DNA of 64,000 nt from Megalobrama amblycephala (lineage: Eukaryota; Chordata; Actinopteri; Cypriniformes; Xenocyprididae). This document shows positions 1-11,218 of the stretch, piece by piece. The first letter of the stretch is position 1, and the number at the start of each line of letters is the position of its first letter. The notes beneath the pieces were generated by a model. It did no database searches and was not told the DNA's origin. It saw only the letters and a program-made list of their open reading frames with translations. The translations under genes and the position numbers were made by a program. Where the stretch lies: NCBI RefSeq assembly GCF_018812025.1, contig NC_063062.1, positions 3,083,927 to 3,147,926 on the forward strand, written 5' to 3'.

Positions 1-327
1 AACCAGTTTAGCTGCTCGTAGTCGTTCAGGAGGATTCTTTAGAAAATAAACAAGGCAAAGACATGTGGCTTGTGGCTCTGAAGAACCATCAAGTCTTCTA
101 TAACCACGTGAACCTGCTTAGATTTTCACCACAAAAACATTTGATTCTCTACCATGTGTAGAAAGTAAGGCTGTCAATTTAACATGTTGATTTAATGCAA
201 TTAATTGTGTACATGTACAGTATATATATATATATAAAAAATAATCTTAATTATGTCACAGTTTACTTTATTTTGCTCTCCTCACTTACATAAATGAACA
301 ATAATGTCCTGCACCCACAAGTAAAAA
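1..327. other. cd82 intron sequence, nothing recognised
   Basis: AT-rich, with a short (TA)n tract near 221-234. No tetraspanin exon was seen here or anywhere left of 9601. Confidence 0.6.
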
Positions 328-1270
328 TACAGTACAGTCCAAAAGTTTGGAATCACTAAGATTTTTAATGTTTTTAAAAGAAGTTTCGTCTGCTCACCAA
401 GGCTACATTTATTTAATTAAAAATACAGTAAAAACAGTAATATTGTGAAATATTATTACAATTTAAAATAACTGTGTACTATTTGAATATATTTCACAAA
501 GTAATTTATTCCTGTGATGGCAAAGCTGAATTTTCAGCATCATTAATCCAGTCTTCAGTGTCACATGATCCTTCAGAAATCATTCTAATATGCTGATTTG
601 CTGCTCAAGAAACATTTATGATTATTTTCAATGTTGAAAACAGTTGTGTACTTTTTTTTTTTCAGGATTCCTTGATGAATAGAAAGTTCAAAAGAACAGC
701 ATTTATCTGAAATACAAAGCTTCTGTAGCATTATACACTACCGTTCAAAAGTTTGGGGTCAGTAAGAATTTTTATTTTTATTTTTTTGAAAAGAAATTAA
801 AGAAATGAATACTTTTATTCAGCAAGGATGCATTAAATCAATCAAAAGTGGCAGTAAAGACATTTATAATGTTACAAAAGATTAGATTTCAGATAAAAAC
901 TGTTCTTTTGAACTTTCTATTCATCAAATAATCCTGAAAAAAAATATTGTACACAAATATTTTGTACAATTGTACACATTAAATGTTTCTTGAGCAGCAG
1001 ATCAGCATATTAGAATGATTTCTGAAGGATCATGTGACACTGAAGACTGGATTAATGATGCTGAAAATTCAGCTTTGCCATCACAGGAATAAATTACTTT
1101 GTGAAATATATTCAAATAGTACACAGTTATTTTAAATTGTAATAATATTTCACAATATTACTGTTTTTACTGTATTTTTAATTAAATAAATGTAGCCTTG
1201 GTGAGCAGACAAAACTTCTTTTAAAAACATTAAAAATCTTAGTGGTTCCAAACTTTTGGACTGTACTGTA
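328..1270. mobile_element. Family D foldback DNA element (arms 328-715 and 895-1270)
   Basis: The ends are inverted copies: TACAGTACAGTCCAAAAGTT on the left and its complement on the right at about 1258-1270. The arms of roughly 375 bp contain the block GTGTCACATGATCCTTCAG on one strand and its complement on the other. The centre (735-890) starts CTACCGTTCAAAAGTTTGGG and is a second inward part. The same sequence recurs in fragments elsewhere in the window. Non-autonomous; no coding capacity. Confidence 0.8.
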
Positions 1271-1329
1271 TATGTATATCAAAAATACCAAAAATGCCTG
1301 AAAGATTTTTGGTTTGACTGTATTATATA

Positions 1330-1332
<3 letters not shown>

Positions 1333-1391
<59 letters not shown>
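1333..1391. repeat. (TA)n microsatellite
   Basis: Uninterrupted TA dinucleotides abutting the left end of the hAT-like element at 1393. The YIYIYI open frames over it are artefacts. Confidence 0.95.
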
Positions 1392-1392
<1 letters not shown>

Positions 1393-1395
<3 letters not shown>

Positions 1396-2283
1396 GGCTG
1401 GACAATTATGGCCTAAAATCAAAACCTCGATTAATTGAACATTTTACCTCGATTACGATTAATGATTATTTTATTTCTGATTTTTTTTTTTTTTTCTTAT
1501 AGTTCACTGACAAGGTTTGTACTGTAAATAGCCTATGATTGACTATTAAGGTGGGATATTTTTTTTCCTGTTGAAAGAGTGATCTGACATCATAGCTCAC
1601 TATCAGCAGTTATTTTATCTATGGTTTGTAACATTTCTTACAGGTTTCTGCTCGTTGTAAATCAGATAAAGATAAATTAGCACAGTACCAGTAGTGATTG
1701 CGTGTGTGAATTAGTCATACCGTCTCTCTATTACTTGTGAAGCTGTGGGTTGTAAATAGTTCCTTCAAAAGTAGAAAAAATAGATGCTATAACTTTTGAG
1801 TTTCTAAGCTATTTTAGTGATAAATCACAGGACAGCGCTGACAACAAGTTTCTGCGTTCCTCTGTGTGCGCGCGATCTTCACGTTTTGCGCAGCTGTTTG
1901 TATGAGTGTTCGTGCCACATGCAGCTGCTCGAGCGCGGCATAGATATATGTATATATCTATGCGAGCGCGGTAGCTCGATATAATAATACACATCCGATC
2001 GTCTAATCGCTTGAATGTCCAAACCATAAAACAAATACAACTGACAAAGTTTAGTCAAGACGCAAGGCTCACCGCTTGCGCGCCATCACTATGTGTTGAA
2101 CCGGCGTTCACCTCCGTGTTTTGCTTTTATGCCACTGACTGGACTGGGCGGAGTCACGTGGCTACACACGCAGTTATGTTTTTAAGGGGGAAGTATTAAC
2201 AGGATTAAAAAACCGAAATAACCGACATGGGAAAATTACGTCGGTTAGAGGTTCTGAATTTCGGTTTCGATTAATCGTCCAGC

Positions 2284-2286
<3 letters not shown>
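1393..2286. mobile_element. hAT-like non-autonomous element with (TA)n flanks
   Basis: Terminal inverted repeats TAGGGCTGGACAATTA on the left and ATTAATCGTCCAGCCCA on the right (imperfect). Both flanks are ATATATAT, consistent with an 8-bp duplication inside a TA tract, although the duplication cannot be proved there. The interior has no transposase; the frames at 1809-2027 and 2011-2199 are not gene-like. Confidence 0.7.
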
Positions 2287-2341
<55 letters not shown>

Positions 2342-2369
2342 GGGCTGGACGATTAATATATATATATGA

Positions 2370-2440
<71 letters not shown>
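2287..2440. repeat. (TA)n microsatellite interrupted by a transposon end
   Basis: Two TA tracts separated by 2341-2356, TGGGCTGGACGATTAA, a copy of the terminal repeat of the neighbouring 1393-2286 element. Confidence 0.9.
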
Positions 2441-2443
<3 letters not shown>

Positions 2444-2947
2444 ATCACTTTTTGTAATTTCATTTTTTGGTATACATTTTTTTGTTGTTGTTTGTAATAT
2501 TTTTGACTGTCCTAAAGCACAAAAATACCATAATGTGTTTGCAGAGATTTAGGAAACAATGAAAAACAATGCAACAGCCAGTTATTCTACTTTGAAATGT
2601 GAGTTCCGTGTCGGAATGTCCGTTTTTGTTGTGGTCTATGTGATCCCGCCCCCTGCCAATTTCACCTAATAGTATTTCAACACCCTGGGTTGCCAGTTTG
2701 CAGAAAACACGGCTTATTGCAGCCATGGAAGCAAGCAAATTAACTAGGTCAGAGGTCGCAGATTCTACTTGACCTAAAAAGCCTTGGCGATAAAAACATT
2801 GCAAATGAATACATTAGCTGATCAGATTACAGTGCAAGGCTCCTTCCATAGTCAATTGTGCTCATTCTGGCAACCCGCATCAAAAAAACCCTTTCCGATA
2901 TTTTGAATTTGGACTGCAGTACCCATTTCAACCACTAGCTGTCAATA
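2441..2947. other. cd82 intron sequence, nothing recognised
   Basis: A 114-codon minus frame (2460-2804) has no family resemblance and no splice context. Confidence 0.5.
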
Positions 2948-2951
2948 TTAA

Positions 2952-3817
2952 AGGGGTCCTTGATTATGATTTCACTTTTTTTTTTTTTTTTACTTTATTT
3001 AGTGTGTAATGTTGCTGTTTGAGCATAAACAACATCTGCAAAATTACGAAACTCAAAGTTCAATGCAAAGGGAGATTTTCTCTTTTACAGAAATGGCTTT
3101 TTAAGGACTACAACAAACGGCTGGTAGAGACTACAACAAGCTTCTTCCCAGGTTGGTGACATCATAAACCCCAAAATTTACATAAACCCCACCCCCAAGA
3201 ACATACATAAAAGGGGGTGAGGCCATGTTGAGCTACTTTAGAGAAGAGGAAGAGTTGTTGTAGTAGAGTGTTGTTATCATGCCGTCATTTTATGCCGGAC
3301 TGCTTCACAAATGAGGGTCAATTCAACACTTGATTTGCACAAAAGATTAACATGATGGCACATGCTAGTGGATGCGTTGAATCAACTCCACAGCAACTAC
3401 ATAAATTTATCCACTAACCATTCAGAAACGTCCAGTTTCATTCTAAAAGTTGTAACTTCTTCCTGAGCCTCTCCATCAGTGTCGACTCCAGTTTGAACAA
3501 TGTAAGGCTGAACACCGTTACTGACAATCCTCATTTTGGCTGCGTGAGATTCCCCAGCTTTGTTGTTGTTGTGCAACCGAAGCACAAGCTGTTAAAGCTC
3601 TGGAAAGGGGGCCGGGAGCAGCAGCTCATTTGCATTTAAAGGGACACACACACAAGCGGCGTGTTTTTGCTCACACCCAAATAGGGGCAAATTTGACAAG
3701 CTATAATAAATGATCTGTGGGGTATTTTGAGCTGAAACTTCACAGACACATTCTGGGGACACCAGAGACATCTTGTGATTAATTACATCTTGTGAAGAGG
3801 GGCATAATAGGTCCCCT
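2952..3817. mobile_element. TTAA-target element, family A copy 1
   Basis: The left end AGGGGTCC follows TTAA (2948-2951). The right end GGTCCCCT (to 3817) is followed by TTAC, a decayed TTAA. TTAA duplication is typical of piggyBac-type elements. The interior shares long blocks with 18393-19200, 42259-43016 and 62102-62652, including a segment whose translation reads GVQPYIVQTGVDTDGE (minus strand, within 3397-3585). Confidence 0.8.
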
Positions 3818-3821
3818 TTAC

Positions 3822-4641
3822 ATACTGTACATTTATTTTATTTGAATAATTTATCAGCATATCATGCAATTATTGTTTTGAACTGATTGACAGCCCAAAT
3901 AGAAAGATATTAACAGCCTTTCTTCCAATCTTCAGTCCTAATTAATCCAAAACGTGCACAAGTTCACAAAACTATGAGGTTATGTTGCCCTTGTATGACC
4001 TTAAAAGCAAAACTGTGACATCACATTTGTGACAGATAACTATTTTGTTTTATAAACGAGAATAATAGATGGTCCGTAGATTACCTCTCGACTCAAGCGA
4101 GAATTCTGCATCACATTTCTAAACACATGCTTCCTGCCTAGCGCATAACATCTGTCTGAGGGTAAATTTGAGGTTTCCATGACCTCAGTGTGTTGCTCTT
4201 AGTTGCTATGATGTTTCAAGGTACTGTGGCAAACACCCCTGTAACATCGGCAGAAATCCAGTCCCAGTGGCGTTTTCCACTGGAACCTTTCAAGCACCAT
4301 ATACATGATATAACTAGAAAATATAACAAAAAATATAATTTTTTTGTCATTAACTTTAAAGGATAAGTATTTATTGTTTTATTGCATTTAAGGGCGTGTT
4401 CGCACTTTGGTTAAAGTAAGCGATTGAATAAGTGTGAACGCTGTTGTCCGAACCCTTGTGACCAAGCTGAAAAGATGGGTCTCAGTCTTCCAATTAAACT
4501 CTGGTGTGGTTTGACATACATGAACGCAACACGGACATCTAAATGAACCAAAAACAGCATGTGATGCCACAAGTTGAATCTATGTTGCCCATTACAGGAG
4601 TAGATTTACAGTTTCCTTGCAGCATATCTTTGTACGTGTGC
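3822..4641. other. cd82 intron; fragment of an older repeat at about 4390-4580
   Basis: The block around GTGTGAACGCTGTTGTCCGA and GATGGGTCTCAGTCT recurs in diverged form near 19365-19420, so it is a repeat fragment. The rest is unremarkable. Confidence 0.45.
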
Positions 4642-4645
4642 TTAA

Positions 4646-5355
4646 AGGGATAGTTCACCCAAAAATGAAAGTTCTGTCATTAATTACTTACTTCATGTCG
4701 TTCCAAACCTGTAAGTAAGACTTTTGTTCATCTTCAGAACACAAATGAAGATATGAATGAAATCTGAGAGATTTCTGTCCCTCCATTGACAGCTACACAA
4801 CTACCACTTTGATGCTTCAAAAAGTTCTGCTCATTGAGCAGTTTAGTCCAAATTTTCTGAAGAGACTTGATCGCTTTATATGATGAACAAACATTTTATT
4901 CACATAAACATTCATCAATGAACACATAAGTTGTGGTAAACGGAAGCTCAAGCATGTTCACATGACGTGCGAGAACCAATGAGGTTCATTCTCGTGTGTT
5001 ACGCAGCACGTTTGAGCTTTGTTTGTTCTCGTGCATCAAGCATGTTTGGTTGAGCTTCTGTTTATGTTCGCTGATCAATGTTTATGTGAATAAAAGCCTA
5101 AATTCATTCTGTTCATCATATAAAGCGATCGAGTCTCTTCAGAAAAATTGGACTAAACCGCTCAATTCATATGGATTAGATTTAAGATCTCTTTATGACC
5201 TTTTTAAAGTTTCAAATCGGTAGTTGCACGGGCCGTTAAAGAAGAGACAAAAGATTTCATCAAAAAGATCTTCATTTATGTTCCGAAGAAGTCTTGAGTA
5301 AACATGAGGGTGAGTAATAAATGACAGAATTTTCATTTTTGGGTGAACTAACCCT
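4646..5355. mobile_element. TTAA-target foldback element, family C
   Basis: The left end AGGGATAGTTCACCCAAAAA follows TTAA (4642-4645). The right end is the inverted form ending in ACCCT, followed by TTAA (5356-5359). The two arms are inverted copies over several hundred bases (for example ATATGATGAACA on the left and TGTTCATCATAT on the right). No coding capacity. Confidence 0.85.
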
Positions 5356-5385
5356 TTAACGAAGGAATTCCTGCAGCTGTTTTAA

Positions 5386-6350
5386 AGGTGCCCTAGAATG
5401 TTCTTTCACAAGATGTAATATAAGTCTAAGGTGTGTCCTGAATGTGTCTGTGAAGTTTCAGCTCAAAATACCCCATAGATTTTTTTAAATAAATTTTTTT
5501 AACTGCCTATTTTGGGGCATCATTAACTATGCACCGATTCAGGCTGCGGCCCCTTTAAATCTCGCGCTCCCTGCCCTCCAGAGCTCTCGACTATAATACA
5601 GTGAATAAACAAAGTTCACACAGCTAATATAACCCTCAAATGGATCTTTACAAGATGTTCATCATGCATACTGCATGCATGCGTCGGATCATGTGAGTAT
5701 AGTATTTATTTGGATGTTTACATTTGATTCTGAATGAGTTTGACGGTGCTCCGTGGCTAAAGCTAACATTACACACTGTTGGAGAGATTTATAAAGAATG
5801 AAGTTGTGTTTATGAATTATACAGACTGCAAGTGTTTAAAAATGAAAATAGCGACGGCTCTCTTGTCTCCGTGAATACAGTAAGAAACGATGGTAACTTT
5901 AACCACATTTAACAGTACATTAGCAACATGCTAACGAAACATTTAGAAAGACAATTTACAAATATCACTAAAAATATCATGTTTTCATGGATCATGTCAG
6001 TTATTATTGCTCCATCTGCCATTTTTCGCTGTTGTTCTTGCTTGCTTACCTAGTCTGATGATTCAGCTGTGCACAGATCCAGACGTTAATACTGGCTGCC
6101 CTTGTCTAATGCTTGAACATGAGCTGGCATATGCAAATATTGGGGGCGTACATATTAATGATCCCGACTGTTACGTAACAATCGGTGTTATGTTGAGATT
6201 CGCCTGTTCTTCAGAGGTCTTTTAAACAAAAGAGATTTATATAAGGAGTAAACAATGGTGTTTGAGACTCACTGTATGTCATTTCCATGTACTGAACTCT
6301 TGTTATTCAACTATGCCAAGGTAAATTCAATTTTTGATTCTAGGGCACCT
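5386..6350. mobile_element. TTAA-target element, family B
   Basis: Terminal inverted repeats AGGTGCCCTAGAAT and ATTCTAGGGCACCT. TTAA lies on both sides (5382-5385 and 6351-6354), a perfect duplication. Near its left end it shares with family A the block TGTGAAGTTTCAGCTCAAAA. About 965 bp, non-autonomous. Confidence 0.88.
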
Positions 6351-6354
6351 TTAA

Positions 6355-9184
6355 CTCCTTTACACATTTTATAAACTCTTTGCAAGTTCTAAGATGGTAA
6401 AATTAACACCATATGTAGCCACATACAACAAGCGCATTTAACATAGCATTTTTTGGTTGTTCTGTGACTTCTGTTGCAAAATATACATCATAAAAGCTGT
6501 CCAATGAGGTTGTGAACTTATCCTTATCCTTACACCTTTTGTTTTGTATCTTTAGGTTCAGTGTTAAAAAAGACAATGCATGAATGCTAAGCACAACAAG
6601 ACTAAATAATATAATATAACAATAATAATATAATTATAATAATAATATAATTTTCTTTTTTGGTCCACACCAAATAAACCAAGAGAAGCTAACTACAAAT
6701 GTAAACACACCCAAACATGTACAACTTTAGGACCTTGCACTCAGTTGAAAATTTACATACAAACCCCAGAGGCTCCAAACAACCAAACACAGACTCATGC
6801 TGTGACATGTTCTTGTTATTGCGTTATAGCCTACTACTGCTGTATAACGTCATTGCACAAATGAATGAGTTATTTGAAAAGGAAGTAAAACCCTTTTATG
6901 TGAAAAATATGGATGAGATCACAATAATATGTATAAAGTTCCCAAGACTCTCTTTTATAGCCAAGCAGTTCTGTGGAAGTCTATAAAAAAAAAAAAAAAA
7001 CTGTGAGGAAGGGAAGAAAATACAACCGAGATCAGAGAACACACCTTCCCGTTGTTTCTGTGCTTAATAGGGCCCTAAAGCACAGACTAACAAAGTCAAC
7101 AAACAAACTCCTCCTCGAGCAGCACAGTGTGGGAGAGACCACCAATGGACTTATACAGTAAAACAGAGGACCACAGGACCATGTGTTAGCATTGAGGGTC
7201 CCCAAGTATGAGGATATCCTAAGATATTCCCTACTATCTCCAGAGGAACAGCTGAAACAGAAGAACAATGTTTCCAAAAATGGTCATGATAACAGAGACC
7301 CCAGCGCCGTGATATCTGGAGAGACAAAGTGACTGGAAAGGATGGCCATGTGACCAGCTTGCCAAACAATTTTGGAGCTTGTCAGCTTCACATAAATATT
7401 CCCCTGCGGTAATTTGTTTAACCGAGCATGTGCTATATATAATCTTCTCTAAACCACCATGATCTTGACTGAGGGAATTTGGCTTGGTCTTAAGAAAATA
7501 TTTTATTTTAATGTCTATTTTCAAACACTGGACTTCAATTCTGAAATGAAGATTTCTTGAGCAATGGTGTGTAAAAAACCTTTACCAACAAATGAAAAAT
7601 CTGTCATTTACTCGCCATCACATCATTCTTTCTTTCTTATGTGGAACAAAAAAGAAGATATTTTGAAAAATGTTGATAACCAAACAGGTGCCCATTAACT
7701 TTCATTGCTTTGACACACACAAAAATGACAACTTTATTTTAAAGAGGAACAGGCATGTAGGTTTGGAATGACATGAGGGTGAGTAAATTAAAGCCAAAGT
7801 CCCTTTAAGCCAAGTCATTTCACTCGGCGGCCATCTTTGAAACACCTTTCGGGCAGCAATTTCAGTCATGCAAGTGCAGCTCCTATCTCTTTAAATGGGG
7901 AAACATCGATTTCTCCAAAGCTGTTCACCAAGCTTACGAGTAAATTTCATATTTGAAATCACCAATCAAATCTGACAGCAATTGTCTCATAATTTTACTT
8001 TCTTGTCCTCAAATAGCATAAAAAAAAAAAAAAAAAGCTTAATTTTTCGGCTAGACCAGCCAATGCACATATGCATGCTTCTCTAAACACTCGCTGTGTC
8101 CACAATCGAATACTTCCCTACTATATAGCATGCAAAAAAACTGAATGCCTACAGAGAAGTATGTCCGAATACATCATATTTGGATAAAAGTAGGTGAAAA
8201 GTACCCGGATGACCTACTACTTCCGGCGAGATTCTGAAGTGCGCATTCGATGGACACTTTAAGGCCACGGGAGGGGATTTATGAATGGAGGTGAACTGAT
8301 GCTGGTAGGCCACATGATAATGACAACATGGCAGATGTAGTACGTCCAGATTACATTCATACGACACACATTCATACTATAAAGAAAGTACTTTTTAACA
8401 GTCGCAAAGTAAGTTCAAATTCAAATGTAGTACCTATTCAGACAATATGCGATTTTGAAAGCACAAACTGACTAACGGCTAACGACTAACGCTGATCAAT
8501 CAGCGACTGGCCCTTTCATTTGTAAGGCGGGACTTATTCCGCCATATTGCGCTCTGCACTTTCTACCATTCATAGTAATATGAGTGCACTGTCTTTGTAT
8601 ATCTAAAGTCTTTGGTAAAGCATTGCTCAAAGCTAAATCAGTGCTGAGCAGTTTGGAAGCATTAATAACATGTCAAGAAGATTTACGCTAGTTTTCCACC
8701 CTCGTTTTTATGTTCCACTCTCTTTCAGCATGAAGTCTTAGTGGCTTTGGCTGTCCATACAGAGGCAGTATGGGTATGAGTATGATTCACCACAAATCAT
8801 GTACGTTTAATCTATTTGGCTTTTTTTATATCATTCATTTAATATCTTTAATACCCTTATTTTACGAACTTTCGCTCTCAGTTTAAGTGAGCATCAGATG
8901 GTTTACTTAACATCTGTGTGGCCGCATGTGTGCGTGTATAAACACAGAGAGTGCAGTGTGGGAGGGGGTTTGTGGAAAACTTGGTTAATGGCAAAAAAAT
9001 GAAAAGTCCCCACGCCAAGCGCACGAATAACAGCTGCTTTTACTGTGCATTCCCATGTATATCAAATAAACACCAGTTTGAATTTAAGAGTGAAGACAGA
9101 AAAATGTGTAACTGGCAACGTATTGCTCTGACTCAATGAATACGGTTAACCGTCGGTCAGACAATAGGACATAAAAAGAGAATA
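6355..9184. other. cd82 intron with decayed repeat fragments
   Basis: 6400-6700 resembles the right part of the repeat seen at 19500-19740. 7600-7815 is a decayed foldback of the TTAA type (ends ATGACATGAGGGTGAGTAAA and CCCTTTAA). 8205-8600 holds a fragment with CTACTACTTCCGG typical of dispersed fish repeats. No exon recognised. Confidence 0.5.
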
Positions 9185-9445
9185 TACACTAACATCCAAA
9201 AGTTTGAGGTCGATAGGATTTTTAAAATGTCTCTTATGCTCACCAAGGCCTCATTTATTTGATCAAAAATACAGTAAAAACAGCAATATTGTGAAATATT
9301 TTTGACATTTAAAATAACTGATTTCTATTTAAATATATTTTAAAATGTAATTTATTCCTGTGATCAAAGCTGCATTTTCAGCATCATTACTCCAGTCTTC
9401 AGTGTCACATGATCCTTCAGAAATCATTCTAATATGCTGATTAAA
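9185..9445 (+). mobile_element. Family D fragment
   Basis: One arm only. Contains CAAAAATACAGTAAAAACAG and GTGTCACATGATCCTTCAG as in 328-1270. It ends about 155 bp from the cd82 second coding exon. Confidence 0.75.
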
Positions 9446-9600
9446 ATTGCTGCAACAGACCTAAAGTACTGATGCAAAACTATGAGAAAAAGAATTTCTC
9501 ATGTTACCATCACAAATCCTGAGATACCACCGGTTTTAATAAGACATATTCTCAGGGAAACCATTACATACATAAGAACAGGAAATGATGTTGTACTTAC

Positions 9601-9673
9601 GTAAAACCGTGATAAAACTCTGATTATCCAGCATGACCCATAATCCAAAGCCCATGATTACAGCTCCAAAAAT
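9601..9673 (-). CDS. cd82: cd82 second coding exon
   Basis: A 73-nt exon between the acceptor CCCTGTAG and donor GTAAGT. It encodes IFGAVIMGFGLWVMLDNQ and SFITVL plus the first base of the next codon, the same phase as vertebrate CD82 where a Gln codon follows. A plus-strand frame at 9633-9836 over the same bases is a shadow. Confidence 0.92.
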
Positions 9674-11142
9674 CTACAGGGCAAAAGAAACGGGCATGAA
9701 TAAACACAAAGAACATGTTGCATATGTGTGTTTGTCTCCTTCTGGACCCGTTTGGTTCCTCACAGCTGATCTTAGTTTGAACTGTGACTGGACTGTGGAT
9801 GAGAACACCGTGTTGCCATTAACATACCCCAGATAACTGCTAAAGAGAGACAGCAACTCTCCACAGAAATGAGCTCTCATGCATTCCAGCCACAAAGTTC
9901 AAAACTAATGGATCCAAGGTGTCCTCTAAATGAACTGAATCAGAGAAGTTTAATTTCCTCTTGTCAGGGGGCAGTTCCTCTGTGTCAGTCTGGCGTCTGT
10001 GGCTTCGACAACTGAGAGTTGTCCTCTATGCCACTGTGGAGAAGGAAGCAGTAAAACACCAGGCTACTGTACAATTAAAGGGCCTTCCGGAGGGAGAATC
10101 AGAGACACACACACTTTTCATTAGCCTTTGACCTTTTATAACATGTCTAGCTGAAGGTTGTAGAAATGCAACCGAGAGAAAAGCCCTGCTTCCTCATCGA
10201 GCTTAAACTATTTCCTAACAGGGCTTTCCAAAATATCACACTGCTCTGGGTATTTTTGTTTTTGCCCAAAAATAACACAAATACATACACATATATATAT
10301 AAATCATCATTTTTGTATACTTTTAAAATGTCTTTAATATTAGTATTTTAATTGTATAATAATAGTATTTAGTATTTTAATAATGTACTTTTTTATAAAT
10401 GACACGTCAAAAAAATGTTTTTTTAATTTCTCCTCTAATTAAATAAAAAAAACAAGTACCGATACTACATATGTCAGCCGATACCGATAGCCGATTATTC
10501 AGAATGATATCTGCCAATACTGATAGAGTTTGATTTTCTTAAGGAAAAAAAAAGCTCTCCCAACTAATGCTGTAAACAATTTGGTACTTTACTATTATAT
10601 TAGAGGTTAAAATGAACAAAAGAGCCCAAACTATTATATTTAACTGTTATTTATTTTCAGATATAATAATTACACTAATAAAAACTGAAATGTCTGTATA
10701 CAACTCAGTCACACATAAACTAGACAACTCTGTTGTCTTTGACCAATTTATTCCAACATACATATATATAATTAACAGTAAATAAGCTCCTTTCTAGTGT
10801 TTTTATAGCTAACTAATGAACATTTGATAACGTAAATGAGGTAAATGCAATGTTAAGTGACATTGTTTTCATGTTCGTTTTATTGACGTCTTTCCACGTT
10901 TGAAAGAGATTGACCGATATTGATTTTTTTTTTTAAAACGATACCAATTATTTGCATGTTTATGTGCCCAATAACCGATATCTAGAACTGATATTTATTT
11001 ATAGTTTTATTTTTGTTGTTTTTGACAATTATAACAGCACTGAACTAAAAAACTGTATTTTTTGCAGTTTCACTCCCTCCTTACATACAAAACAAAATAC
11101 ACTTCTACATCAATAAATAGTCTGAAAGAGTGCAAAAAATTA

Positions 11143-11218
<76 letters not shown>

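Noticed and set aside
1178..1502. Open frames of repeated Tyr-Ile (also at 11062-11294 and 46754-47021)
   Set aside because: They translate (TA)n microsatellites in either direction and have no coding character.
1..9600. Search for cd82 coding exon 3 (the GxLGCxGA helix 2/3 region)
   Set aside because: No minus-strand stretch matching the expected tetraspanin motif with splice sites was found; the exon is taken to lie outside the window.
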